Below are positions 1-5,693 of a stretch of DNA of 6,404 nucleotides, piece by piece. The notes below the pieces were generated by a model that saw nothing but the letters and a program-made list of their open reading frames with translations, ran no database searches and was not told the DNA's origin. The position numbers were made by a program, and so were the translations under genes. Origin of the DNA: an uncultured Bacteroidales bacterium (lineage in GTDB: Bacteria > Bacteroidota > Bacteroidia > Bacteroidales > Muribaculaceae); NCBI GenBank assembly GCA_900554715.1, contig USIN01000109.1, positions 1 through 6,404 on the forward strand, written 5' to 3'. Each line of letters begins with the position of its first letter. The first letter of the stretch is position 1.

Positions 1-391
1 TCTCAATCTTGTCAGAGAAGAAGATGGCTCCGATTTTGTCGTTGTTCTGGGTGGCCGAGAAAGCGAGTGTCGCTGAAATTTCGGCAATAATCTGGCGTTT
101 TTCTTCGCCGACGGCGCCGAAATTGCGACTGCCCGAGACGTCGACAAGCAACATCACGGTAAGCTCGCGTTCTTCTTCGTAGACTTTGACAAAGGGTCGG
201 TTGTGGCGGGCGGTGACATTCCAGTCGATGTCGCGGATGTCGTCGCCATACTGATACTCGCGCACCTCCGAAAACATCATGCCGCGGCCTTTGAAGGCCG
301 AATGATATTCTCCGGCGAAGATGTTCTGCGAGAGTCCGCGGGTCTTTATCTCAATCTTGCGAACTTTTTTAAGAAGTTCTGTCGAATCCAT
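1..391 (-). CDS. DUF58 / vWA-like protein, N-terminal part (cut at window edge)
   Basis: The first 130 residues are visible; the rest lies beyond base 1. The ATG at 391-389 opens a frame starting MDSTELLKKVRKIEI. The DUF58 signature is clear: FKGRGMMFSEVREY (33-46), GDDIRDIDWNVTARHNRP (49-66), then VKVYEEERELTV (68-79). DVSGS at 84-88 is the DxSxS start of a metal-ion-dependent adhesion site in a von Willebrand A fold. Family members sit directly downstream of moxR and are thought to be partners of that AAA+ ATPase. In Bacteroidota this pair precedes the batA/batB genes of the Bat (aerotolerance) operon, so those genes are expected next, outside the window. The gene starts 39 bases after the moxR stop, with no Shine-Dalgarno sequence, and is probably co-transcribed. 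The family call is firm; the exact cellular role (envelope stress or metal-cofactor enzyme maturation) is not established here. Confidence 0.93.
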   Translation of the reverse strand, partial: MDSTELLKKVRKIEIKTRGLSQNIFAGEYHSAFKGRGMMFSEVREYQYGDDIRDIDWNVTARHNRPFVKVYEEERELTVMLLVDVSGSRNFGAVGEEKRQIIAEISATLAFSATQNNDKIGAIFFSDKIE

Positions 392-430
392 ATATTGTGT
401 CGGTTGGCGGCTTATGCCAGGTTATAATGC

Positions 431-1426
431 TCAGGGAACCTGAACTTTGTCGAGGATTTCAGTGATAATTTCGTCAGTGGTGATGTTGTTGGCCTCGGCC
501 TCGTATGTGACGCCGATGCGGTGGCGCAGCACGTCGTGGCAGACGGCGATGACGTCTTCGGGGATGACGAATCCTCGCTGGTGGAGGAAAGCATAGGCGC
601 GGGCGGCCTTGGCGAGGCTGATAGACGCGCGGGGCGATGCTCCGAAAGCGATGATGCCGGTGAGGTCGTTCAGACCGTAGTCGGCCGGGAAACGTGTGGC
701 GAAGACGATGTCGACGATATAACGCTCGATTTTTTCATCGACGTAGATCTGGTCGACGATGTTCTGTGCCTCGATGATTTCCGACGGTTTTACAAGTGCC
801 TCGACGGTATGTTTTTCGTTAGAGATGTTCTGACGGATGATTATTTTTTCTTCGTCTTTGCTGGGATAGCCGATGACAACCTTCATGAGGAAACGGTCGA
901 CCTGTGCCTCGGGGAGGGGATAGGTGCCTTCCTGTTCGATGGGGTTCTGTGTAGCCATGACGAGGAAGGGCTCGTCGAGAGCGAATGTCTTGTCACCGAT
1001 GGTCACCTGGCGCTCCTGCATGGCCTCGAGCAATGCGCTCTGGACTTTGGCCGGGGCACGGTTGATTTCGTCGGCAAGGACGAAGTTGGCGAAGATCGGG
1101 CCTTTCTTTACCTGGAACTGCTCGTTCTTGACGCTGTAGACCATAGTACCTGTCACGTCGGCAGGGAGGAGGTCGGGTGTAAACTGTATACGGCTGTATT
1201 TCGCGTCAATCAGCTGCGCGAGCGTCTTGATGGCAAGTGTCTTGGCAAGACCGGGGACGCCTTCGAGAAGAATATGGCCGTTTGAAAGCAGGGCGATCAG
1301 CAGCGATTCGACAAGATGTTTCTGACCGACGATTGTGCGGTCCATGCCGTGTGTGATGAGGTTGATGAAATCGCTCTTGCTTGCTACGAGATTGTTTAAT
1401 TCTCTGATGTTTACAGATTCACTCAT
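431..1426 (-). CDS. moxR: MoxR-family AAA+ ATPase
   Basis: A complete 331-residue protein of the usual MoxR length. AAA+ motifs appear in order: Walker A GVPGLAKT at 56-63, Walker B VLADEINRA at 116-124 (D119, E120), sensor 1 ATQNP at 158-162, and the sensor 2 region GASPRAS at 262-268 with R266. NPIEQEGTYPLPEAQVDRF at 161-179 is typical of the MoxR subfamily. MoxR proteins are chaperone-like cytoplasmic ATPases that act with vWA-domain partners; the DUF58 gene 39 bases downstream is the expected one. The ATG at 1426-1424 gives the standard N-terminus, with the helical lead-in before IVGQ (32-35), and follows a 178-base non-coding gap, so the gene probably heads its own operon. A TAnnTTTG -7 box lies about 77 bases upstream, and a 12-base inverted repeat brackets the leader. 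No defects are seen. The specific client is unknown. Confidence 0.96.
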   Translation of the reverse strand: MSESVNIRELNNLVASKSDFINLITHGMDRTIVGQKHLVESLLIALLSNGHILLEGVPGLAKTLAIKTLAQLIDAKYSRIQFTPDLLPADVTGTMVYSVKNEQFQVKKGPIFANFVLADEINRAPAKVQSALLEAMQERQVTIGDKTFALDEPFLVMATQNPIEQEGTYPLPEAQVDRFLMKVVIGYPSKDEEKIIIRQNISNEKHTVEALVKPSEIIEAQNIVDQIYVDEKIERYIVDIVFATRFPADYGLNDLTGIIAFGASPRASISLAKAARAYAFLHQRGFVIPEDVIAVCHDVLRHRIGVTYEAEANNITTDEIITEILDKVQVP

Positions 1427-1432
1427 AAGTGC

Positions 1433-1521
1433 TGTTATAATAGTTTATGTTAATAATCTGACAGTGAGGACACGTGATTGCATTCGTATCCCAAAGCTGA
1501 TACAAAATTACTATTATAACA
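1433..1521. repeat. 12-base inverted repeat bracketing the moxR promoter and leader
   Basis: TGTTATAATAGT at 1433-1444 and ACTATTATAACA at 1510-1521 are perfect reverse complements, 12 of 12, separated by 65 bases. The upstream arm (in the moxR direction) abuts the -7 box and shares its first base. The downstream arm ends six bases before the moxR ATG. It could be a two-site operator. If transcription starts further upstream than the predicted promoter, it could instead form an RNA stem covering the translation start. Confidence 0.6.
1503..1510 (-). promoter_or_regulatory. Candidate moxR promoter, -7 box
   Basis: On the minus strand this reads TAATTTTG, an exact match to the TAnnTTTG -7 element of Bacteroidota housekeeping promoters. 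Reading the + strand for CAAANNTA by eye, I found no other match in the window, and this one falls in the only large intergenic gap, pointing at moxR. It would place the transcript start near base 1497 and give a leader of about 70 bases. No good TTTG is seen at the -33 spacing: the nearest TTG (1522-1520) is only 9 bases upstream, so the upstream element is weak or absent. A TATAAT hexamer lies immediately upstream on the same strand. Confidence 0.45.
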
Positions 1522-1558
1522 ACTAAATAGCTGACGGCGAATGTTAAATTTATATATT

Positions 1559-1590
1559 AAGTCTTTAAGTCTTTAAATGTTTAACATTTA
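1559..1590. repeat. Tandem octamer and 17-base palindrome downstream of the HU-LysM gene
   Basis: AAGTCTTT occurs twice in tandem at 1559-1574, and its last T starts a perfect palindrome: TAAATGTT (1574-1581), a central T, then AACATTTA (1583-1590). It lies 14 bases past the stop of the HU-LysM gene and upstream of the moxR promoter. A similar partial sequence, AATGTTAAA, occurs at about 1540-1548. The palindrome is AT-rich with no following T run in either direction, so it looks more like a protein-binding site than a standard terminator, though a weak transcript-end stem is possible. Confidence 0.5.
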
Positions 1591-1604
1591 TTGTATGAAA
1601 GGCT

Positions 1605-2687
1605 TTATCGGTCAAATCTCGCGTAGATTTCTTTGCCGAGTTTTTTGGCGCGCTGCAGGGTCTCGGCGTCGCTTTCGCCGCGGCGTATTTCGTCAATGGA
1701 CGGTATGACGACAACAGTGCCGGGCTTGATGCGGTTGGGATGGCCGAGTTTGTCGGCGTTAGCTTCGTAGATGAAAGCCCAGTAGTCCATCTTGCCGTAA
1801 TAAAGGCGGGCCATCGTTGTGAGGAAGCGGTTGGGGCGGATGGTGTCAGTGACGATGGCTTTGGGCCGGTTTTCGGTGGGAATGACTTCTTCGACGGCTA
1901 CGGTCTCGATGACTGCGGCGATGGTGTCTGTCGTGATTGAGTCAGCGGTTTGTGTCAGTGCTGCGATGCTGTCGGCAAGAGCCTTGTCGCTGTTGATTGC
2001 CTCGGTCGCGGTATCGATGATGCTGTTGTCAGGAGTGTCCTTTTTGCTAAAGTATGATGATGAAATCCATCCGCAGGCAAAACCGACGACAAGGCCGATG
2101 ATAAGGCCATAGATGAAAGGTTTTTTGCCCGGGGTGTCGTCGGGAGTCTCATAGCTGTCTGAGCTATCATTGCTGTCGGGGGTGTCAGAATCGTCGGACA
2201 GATCTGAATCATCGGAGTTATCAGAGATATCAGCCGCCTCGGCATCATCGGCTGCTTCAGTAATTTCATCGACCTCATCGGTTTCATCGATCTCGGTAGT
2301 TTCTTCTTCGTCGTCGGTAGCTTCAACGATGATTTCTTCTTCGACATCTTCTTCAACATCTTCATCGACACCTTCATTGGCATCTTCGTCGTCGGCGAGG
2401 TCTTCGTCGCTGATGCTGTCGTCGATGTCTACGGCCGAGAACATCTCGAAGGGTGTGTTGACGGCTTCGATGAATTCTTTTTCGGGAGTGAAGACGACGG
2501 GTTCGTCTGCGGAGTCGCCGCGACTGAGAGAACCTATGCCTTTGATTTTGACGGATTCGCCGGCGGTGAGGGCATCTTCGACGGTGGCGAAAAATTCATT
2601 TAAGAATGACTCGGCCGTGGCGATGTCCGTTCCTGTTATCGAGGCGATTTCTTCGGCGAGTTTCTTTATGGTTATGATATCATTCAT
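1605..2687 (-). CDS. Membrane-anchored HU-like / LysM-domain protein
   Basis: I choose the ATG at 2687 (360 residues), which overlaps the upstream HU stop by 8 bases (ATGAATGA); a TTG two codons earlier (2693) is possible. Four parts are visible. Residues 1-90 resemble an HU/IHF fold (IKKLAEEIASITG, then VKIKGIGSL at 46-54), but the RxGxNPxTG DNA-binding arm is missing. Residues 87-187 are a linker with 51 Asp/Glu and no Lys/Arg. Residues 191-213 form one hydrophobic helix (FIYGLIIGLVVGFACGW) flanked by lysine pairs. Residues 285-330 are LysM-like (FLTTMARLYYGKMDYWAFIY; NRIKPGTVVVIP), followed by a basic, probably helical tail. There is no signal peptide, so the N-terminus is probably cytoplasmic and the LysM domain periplasmic, on peptidoglycan. 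HU-like domains fused to cell-wall-binding domains are known in Bacteroidota. A nucleoid-to-wall link is my inference. It probably ends the operon. Confidence 0.9.
   Translation of the reverse strand: MNDIITIKKLAEEIASITGTDIATAESFLNEFFATVEDALTAGESVKIKGIGSLSRGDSADEPVVFTPEKEFIEAVNTPFEMFSAVDIDDSISDEDLADDEDANEGVDEDVEEDVEEEIIVEATDDEEETTEIDETDEVDEITEAADDAEAADISDNSDDSDLSDDSDTPDSNDSSDSYETPDDTPGKKPFIYGLIIGLVVGFACGWISSSYFSKKDTPDNSIIDTATEAINSDKALADSIAALTQTADSITTDTIAAVIETVAVEEVIPTENRPKAIVTDTIRPNRFLTTMARLYYGKMDYWAFIYEANADKLGHPNRIKPGTVVVIPSIDEIRRGESDAETLQRAKKLGKEIYARFDR
2127..2429 (-). repeat. Low-complexity acidic coding tract
   Basis: This 303-base stretch encodes residues 87-187 of the HU-LysM protein. 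It is built almost wholly from GAT/GAC/GAA/GAG codons mixed with Ser, Thr, Ala and Val, and appears on the + strand as runs of tcatcg, tcgtcg and tcttc units. Towards its C-terminal end it becomes a SDDSD-type Asp/Ser repeat. It is in frame throughout. Such short-unit tracts can change length by slippage, so linker length may vary between strains. Confidence 0.75.
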
Positions 2688-2958
2688 TGTCAAGACGTTT
2701 TTTTAACATGGCGGCTGCTGAAAACTCTACGGTGATGCTTGGCGGCAGTAAGGCACGGCGTCCGGTGGCGGGATTGACACCGATACGTTCGTCATGTTTG
2801 ACGGGTGTGAATTTGCCGAACGACGGTATGGCTACCGTATCGAGATTGCCGCAACTGTCACGCATGACAGTCGCAAGGCCTTCGACGAGCGCCGATGTTT
2901 CTTTATAGTCGCGTTTGAGCTGTCGCGACAGGCGGGTTATAAATGTCTTGTTGTCCAT
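2680..2958 (-). CDS. HU/IHF-family DNA-binding protein
   Basis: A complete 92-residue protein of the standard HU length. The N-terminal helices (FITRLSRQLKRDYKETSALVEGL) are followed by the conserved saddle and arm: VAIPSFGKF (42-50), ERIGVNPATGRRALLPP (57-73) and ITVEFSAAAMLKKRL (75-89). P63 in NPATG sits at the tip of the arm, where HU and IHF proteins insert a proline into DNA. It should be a dimeric nucleoid-associated protein that bends DNA. The ATG at 2958 lies 9 bases after the umuC stop without a Shine-Dalgarno sequence. Its stop codon overlaps the start of the HU-LysM gene in ATGAATGA, which suggests coupled translation and points to the second HU-like domain as a possible dimer partner. 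It diverges enough from housekeeping HU to be one of several paralogues expected in the genome. Confidence 0.93.
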   Translation of the reverse strand: MDNKTFITRLSRQLKRDYKETSALVEGLATVMRDSCGNLDTVAIPSFGKFTPVKHDERIGVNPATGRRALLPPSITVEFSAAAMLKKRLDNE

Positions 2959-2967
2959 TTTCTGACG

Positions 2968-4236
2968 TTAGATGGTGATTTTTATTATGTCGGCCATGTT
3001 TGTCGTGTAGCAGCGCGATGATTTCTCGTGTCTGACAAATTCGTTGACCGGCAGGTAGGAGGCGGTATGCACGGTGTCGTGGGTCATCGAGCCGGAGTTG
3101 ATGGCGTCGAAGGCTTTCATGAGTCTGAGCCGTTTGTCGCGGTCGTCGTGTGAGACAAACAGCGACTGCTGGACGGCGTCGGCGTCAGAGAGCTCGTTGA
3201 TGAGTATGCCGGCTTTTTTGTAGCCGTAACCGCGGCGGAATATCGTGCGGAGACAGTCGGTAGCAGCCGAGACAATCGACATTGTGTCTGATTTGGCTTC
3301 GTCGAATGTATGGAAAGCCGAGTTTGAATATTCGCCGCAGTCGTGGCGGAAGGTGTTTGTATAGATATATACCGTCATCGACAGGGCGCATAGCCGGTGT
3401 TTGCGCAGACGGCGCGAAACGTTTGTGGCTAGGGCTGTGACGGCGGCAGAAAGTTCTTCGAAACTGTCAATCGGGTCGCCGAACGACCGCGAACAGCACA
3501 TCTGTTTCTGCGGCTGCTCGTCAATGCCGGCATCGCCGCAAGGAACCCCGTTGAGTTCGCGCCATGTGCGTTCGCCCGATACGTTGAAGATGCTGCCGAT
3601 TTCATCTTTGTTGAGGTCGGCGAGCTGCAGGGCGGTTGTGATGCCATAGGCCGAGAGTTTTTTTCCAAGGCGGCGGCCGATGCCCCAGATGTCTCTCACC
3701 TGTGTGAGCGACAGGGCTTTGCGGCGCGAGTCATCGTCGCTGATGACACAACATCCGCGGTAGCCGGCATATTTTTTTGCGAAGCGGGCGGCTACTTTTG
3801 CGAGTGTGCGTGTCCGGGCGATGCCGACAGCTGTCGGTATGCCTGTGGCGCGTCGCACGGTTCTGACAATCTCGCGTCCGAGAGCGGCATATTCATCCTT
3901 GTCCTCGTTTTCGGGCAGCTCTATGAACGCTTCGTCGACAGAATATATCTCGATGGCCGGTACAAGCGATGACACTGTCGCCATGACACGCGACGACATG
4001 TCGCCGTAGAGACGGTGGTTGCCTGAAATGGCGACCACGCCATTGGCTTTGCAGAAGTCTTTGATCTGGAAAAAAGGGTTTCCGCGTTTGAGACCGAGAG
4101 CCTTGGCTTCGTTTGAAAGGGCTACGGCACAGCCGTCGTTATTGCTGAAGACAATGACCGGCCGGTCGCGCAGCGCCGGATTGAACACACGCTCGCATGA
4201 CACAAAAAAGTTATTACAGTCAATCAGGCCGAACAT
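2968..4236 (-). CDS. umuC: DNA polymerase V catalytic subunit UmuC
   Basis: A complete 422-residue Y-family polymerase, the usual UmuC length. It carries out error-prone synthesis past DNA lesions with a UmuD' dimer. Catalytic acids are D6 (GLIDCNNF) and D101/E102 (YSVDEAFIEL). The dNTP-binding loop region FSNNDGCAVALSNEAK (30-45) is typical of UmuC. The steric-gate position equivalent to Tyr11 of E. coli UmuC is Phe11. Helix-hairpin-helix segments lie around VRDIWGIGRRLGKKL (180-194). The little-finger domain follows (about 240-350), and QQSLF (356-360) matches a sliding-clamp-binding motif. The end (SYLPVNEFV, SSRCYTTNMADI) matches the C-terminal region of UmuC proteins, so the gene is not truncated. 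The ATG at 4236 lies 18 bases after umuD. Only its upstream neighbours proS and the glycosyltransferase suggest an unusual transcription context. Confidence 0.97.
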   Translation of the reverse strand: MFGLIDCNNFFVSCERVFNPALRDRPVIVFSNNDGCAVALSNEAKALGLKRGNPFFQIKDFCKANGVVAISGNHRLYGDMSSRVMATVSSLVPAIEIYSVDEAFIELPENEDKDEYAALGREIVRTVRRATGIPTAVGIARTRTLAKVAARFAKKYAGYRGCCVISDDDSRRKALSLTQVRDIWGIGRRLGKKLSAYGITTALQLADLNKDEIGSIFNVSGERTWRELNGVPCGDAGIDEQPQKQMCCSRSFGDPIDSFEELSAAVTALATNVSRRLRKHRLCALSMTVYIYTNTFRHDCGEYSNSAFHTFDEAKSDTMSIVSAATDCLRTIFRRGYGYKKAGILINELSDADAVQQSLFVSHDDRDKRLRLMKAFDAINSGSMTHDTVHTASYLPVNEFVRHEKSSRCYTTNMADIIKITI

Positions 4237-4254
4237 CGTGATTGGATGATTGTG

Positions 4255-4725
4255 TCATAGCTGCTGTCGGCGTGACTTGCGCGGTCGTCGGCTCTGCTTG
4301 ATTGTATATGTCACCACACCCCATATCTCGAAGCGGTTGTCGGGGGTGACAAGTATCGGGTCGAAGTTCTCGTTGGATGGTATGAGCCACACCTCGCCGG
4401 CGCGCAGGCTGATGCGTTTGAGGGTGAAGTCGCCGTCAATGCAGCACACGGTCAGGTCACCGTCGGCAGGTTCGAGCGACCGGTCGATGACGAGAATGTC
4501 GCCCGGTTCGATGCCTTCCTCACACATCGAGTCGCCCGAGACGCGGCCGTAGAATGTCGCGGCGGGATGTCTGACAATCTCGCGGTTGAGGTCGATGCTC
4601 TCGCAGATATTGTCCTGTGCGGGCGAAGGAAAACCGGCCTGTATGCCCTGATCGGCATACGGCAACGGCATGGCCGAAGACAGGTCGGGCTTCAATATGT
4701 CTATCGTCAGGCTCTGATTCTTCAT
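4255..4725 (-). CDS. umuD: UmuD-type self-cleaving protein, DNA polymerase V accessory subunit
   Basis: A complete 156-residue S24-family protein. The cleavage site is A30-G31 (IQAGFPSPAQD), the nucleophile S66 (GDSMCEEGI) and the general base K103 (FTLKRI). The spacings G31-S66 (35) and S66-K103 (37) match E. coli UmuD (G25, S60, K97) exactly, so autoproteolysis on a RecA filament is expected to be intact. The N-terminus has no helix-turn-helix, which rules out a LexA repressor. A basic tail, SRRPRKSRRQQL (145-156), extends past the usual end of UmuD (139 residues in E. coli) and may touch DNA or UmuC. The gene starts 6 bases after the glycosyltransferase stop, and I see no TAnnTTTG promoter or recognisable SOS operator close upstream, so it may be read from the proS side or from an unrecognised promoter. 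Confidence 0.95.
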   Translation of the reverse strand: MKNQSLTIDILKPDLSSAMPLPYADQGIQAGFPSPAQDNICESIDLNREIVRHPAATFYGRVSGDSMCEEGIEPGDILVIDRSLEPADGDLTVCCIDGDFTLKRISLRAGEVWLIPSNENFDPILVTPDNRFEIWGVVTYTIKQSRRPRKSRRQQL

Positions 4726-4731
4726 GACGGT

Positions 4732-5679
4732 TCAGAAAAGTTTGTCGCTGATGTAATAGCGCGGGCGTTTTTTGACTTCGATATAAATCTTGCCGACATA
4801 TTCGCCTACGATGCCTATGCCCATGAGTATCAAGCTGCCGAGGAACCATATCGAGAGCATCAGTGACGCCCATCCCGACAGGACGGGATGGGCAAAGTAG
4901 CTGATGAAGACGTATAGGGCCACGATAATGTCTGCGAGCAGAAGTGTCAGGCCGGTGAGAAATATCAGGCGCATCGGCCTCGCCGAGAAGCTTGTGATGC
5001 CGTCGACAGAGAATGACAGCATCTTCGACAGCGGATATTTGGATTCGCCGGCGGCACGCGGGGCGCGGTCATATCTGACAATGGCGGTCTGTAGCCCGAG
5101 CTGGGGGATTATGCCGCGCAGAAATAGATTTGACTCGCCGTATTCGGCAAGCATTTCGAGAGCGCGGTTACTCATAAGCCGGTAGTCGGCGTGGTCGTAG
5201 ACGGTGTCGAGGCCCATCGCTTTCTGGAACTTATAGAAGGCCCGGGCGGTAGTGCGTTTGAAGCGGGTGTCGCTGTCGCGGCTTGCCCTCACGCCGAAAA
5301 CGATTTCCTTGCCTTCGTTGAATAGTCTGACCATCTTGATGATGGCGTCAGGGTCGTCCTGAAGGTCTGCGTCGATTGAGATGGCGGCGTCACAGTGGTT
5401 TGTGACAGACTCGAGGCCGGCGAGCAGCGCATACTGATGGCCCCGGTTGTGGGCGAGGGAGATGCCTTTGACGCGCGGGTCACGGTCGTGCCATTGGCCG
5501 ATGACGGCCCATGTATCGTCACGGCTGCCGTCGTTGCTGCAGAGGATGTAGCTCCCGGCCGAGGCAAGGCCATCGGCAGAGAGCCGGTCGAGCACGGCAA
5601 GCAGGCGCGGCAGGGTAATCGGGAGCACGGCGCTCTCGTTATAGCACGGTATGACTATGGCGATAACAGGCTTCTCCAT
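4732..5679 (-). CDS. GtrB-like family 2 glycosyltransferase (polyprenyl-phosphate sugar synthase)
   Basis: A complete 315-residue protein. It has an N-terminal GT-A fold with IVIPCYNE (8-15), NDGSRDDT (49-56) and the metal/nucleotide-sugar motif SIDADLQDDP (101-110, D103 and D105). Next come DHADYRLMSNRAL (162-174) and RAAGESKY (208-215), both typical of the DPM1/GtrB/ArnC branch. Two transmembrane helices follow, about 236-262 and 270-293, with the short cytoplasmic tail EYVGKIYIEVKKRPRY (293-308). Such enzymes move a hexose or aminosugar from a nucleotide sugar to undecaprenyl phosphate at the inner face of the membrane, for later attachment to lipid A, O-antigen or other surface glycans. 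The sugar cannot be read from sequence. No GtrA flippase gene is adjacent. It starts 14 bases after proS and ends 6 before umuD. Confidence 0.93.
   Translation of the reverse strand: MEKPVIAIVIPCYNESAVLPITLPRLLAVLDRLSADGLASAGSYILCSNDGSRDDTWAVIGQWHDRDPRVKGISLAHNRGHQYALLAGLESVTNHCDAAISIDADLQDDPDAIIKMVRLFNEGKEIVFGVRASRDSDTRFKRTTARAFYKFQKAMGLDTVYDHADYRLMSNRALEMLAEYGESNLFLRGIIPQLGLQTAIVRYDRAPRAAGESKYPLSKMLSFSVDGITSFSARPMRLIFLTGLTLLLADIIVALYVFISYFAHPVLSGWASLMLSIWFLGSLILMGIGIVGEYVGKIYIEVKKRPRYYISDKLF
4868..4893. other. Perfect 10-bp GC-rich hairpin inside the glycosyltransferase gene
   Basis: GCCCATCCCG (4868-4877) and CGGGATGGGC (4884-4893) are exact reverse complements with a six-base loop. The stem has eight G-C pairs. 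It encodes the short loop between the two transmembrane helices (about residues 263-271), 143 bases upstream of the umuD start. There is no T tract on the minus strand after it, so it is not a standard terminator. It could slow transcription, mark an RNA processing site or simply reflect codon choice. Confidence 0.55.
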
Positions 5680-5693
5680 CGCTGTCTGCCGGA

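Larger units (their letters stand above)
1427..1604. other. AT-rich intergenic region upstream of moxR
   Basis: This 178-base gap between the HU-LysM gene and moxR is the only substantial non-coding stretch in the window and is clearly richer in A+T than the flanking genes. It holds a candidate Bacteroidota promoter (1503-1510), a 12-base inverted repeat (1433-1444 and 1510-1521), a tandem AAGTCTTT pair (1559-1574) and an adjoining 17-base palindrome (1574-1590). I see no tRNA, no credible small ORF and no hairpin followed by a T tract on either strand. Confidence 0.85.

Noticed and set aside
521..1285. A 254-residue open frame on the + strand
   Set aside because: It lies wholly antisense to moxR, which has all its AAA+ motifs. 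The translation resembles no family and arises from the codon bias of the opposite strand.
1335..1526. A small + strand frame crossing the moxR start and the intergenic region
   Set aside because: It mostly overlaps moxR in antisense, has no recognisable protein features, and runs through the promoter region.
1574..1590. The palindrome as a rho-independent terminator
   Set aside because: The stem is AT-rich with almost no loop at full pairing, and no T run follows on the transcribed strand.
2170..2706. A 178-residue Ser-rich + strand frame
   Set aside because: It is the mirror image of the GAT/GAC/GAA-rich acidic tract in the HU-LysM gene; the Ser runs come from tcn complements of those codons.
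4255..4725. Reading umuD as a LexA or phage CI-type repressor
   Set aside because: The protein has no N-terminal helix-turn-helix. Its cleavage site, Ser and Lys have exact UmuD spacing, and umuC follows at once.
2680..4725. The umuDC-HU block as a mobile element cargo
   Set aside because: I see no integrase, transposase, terminal repeats or att-like duplications, and spacing and base composition are continuous with proS and the glycosyltransferase.
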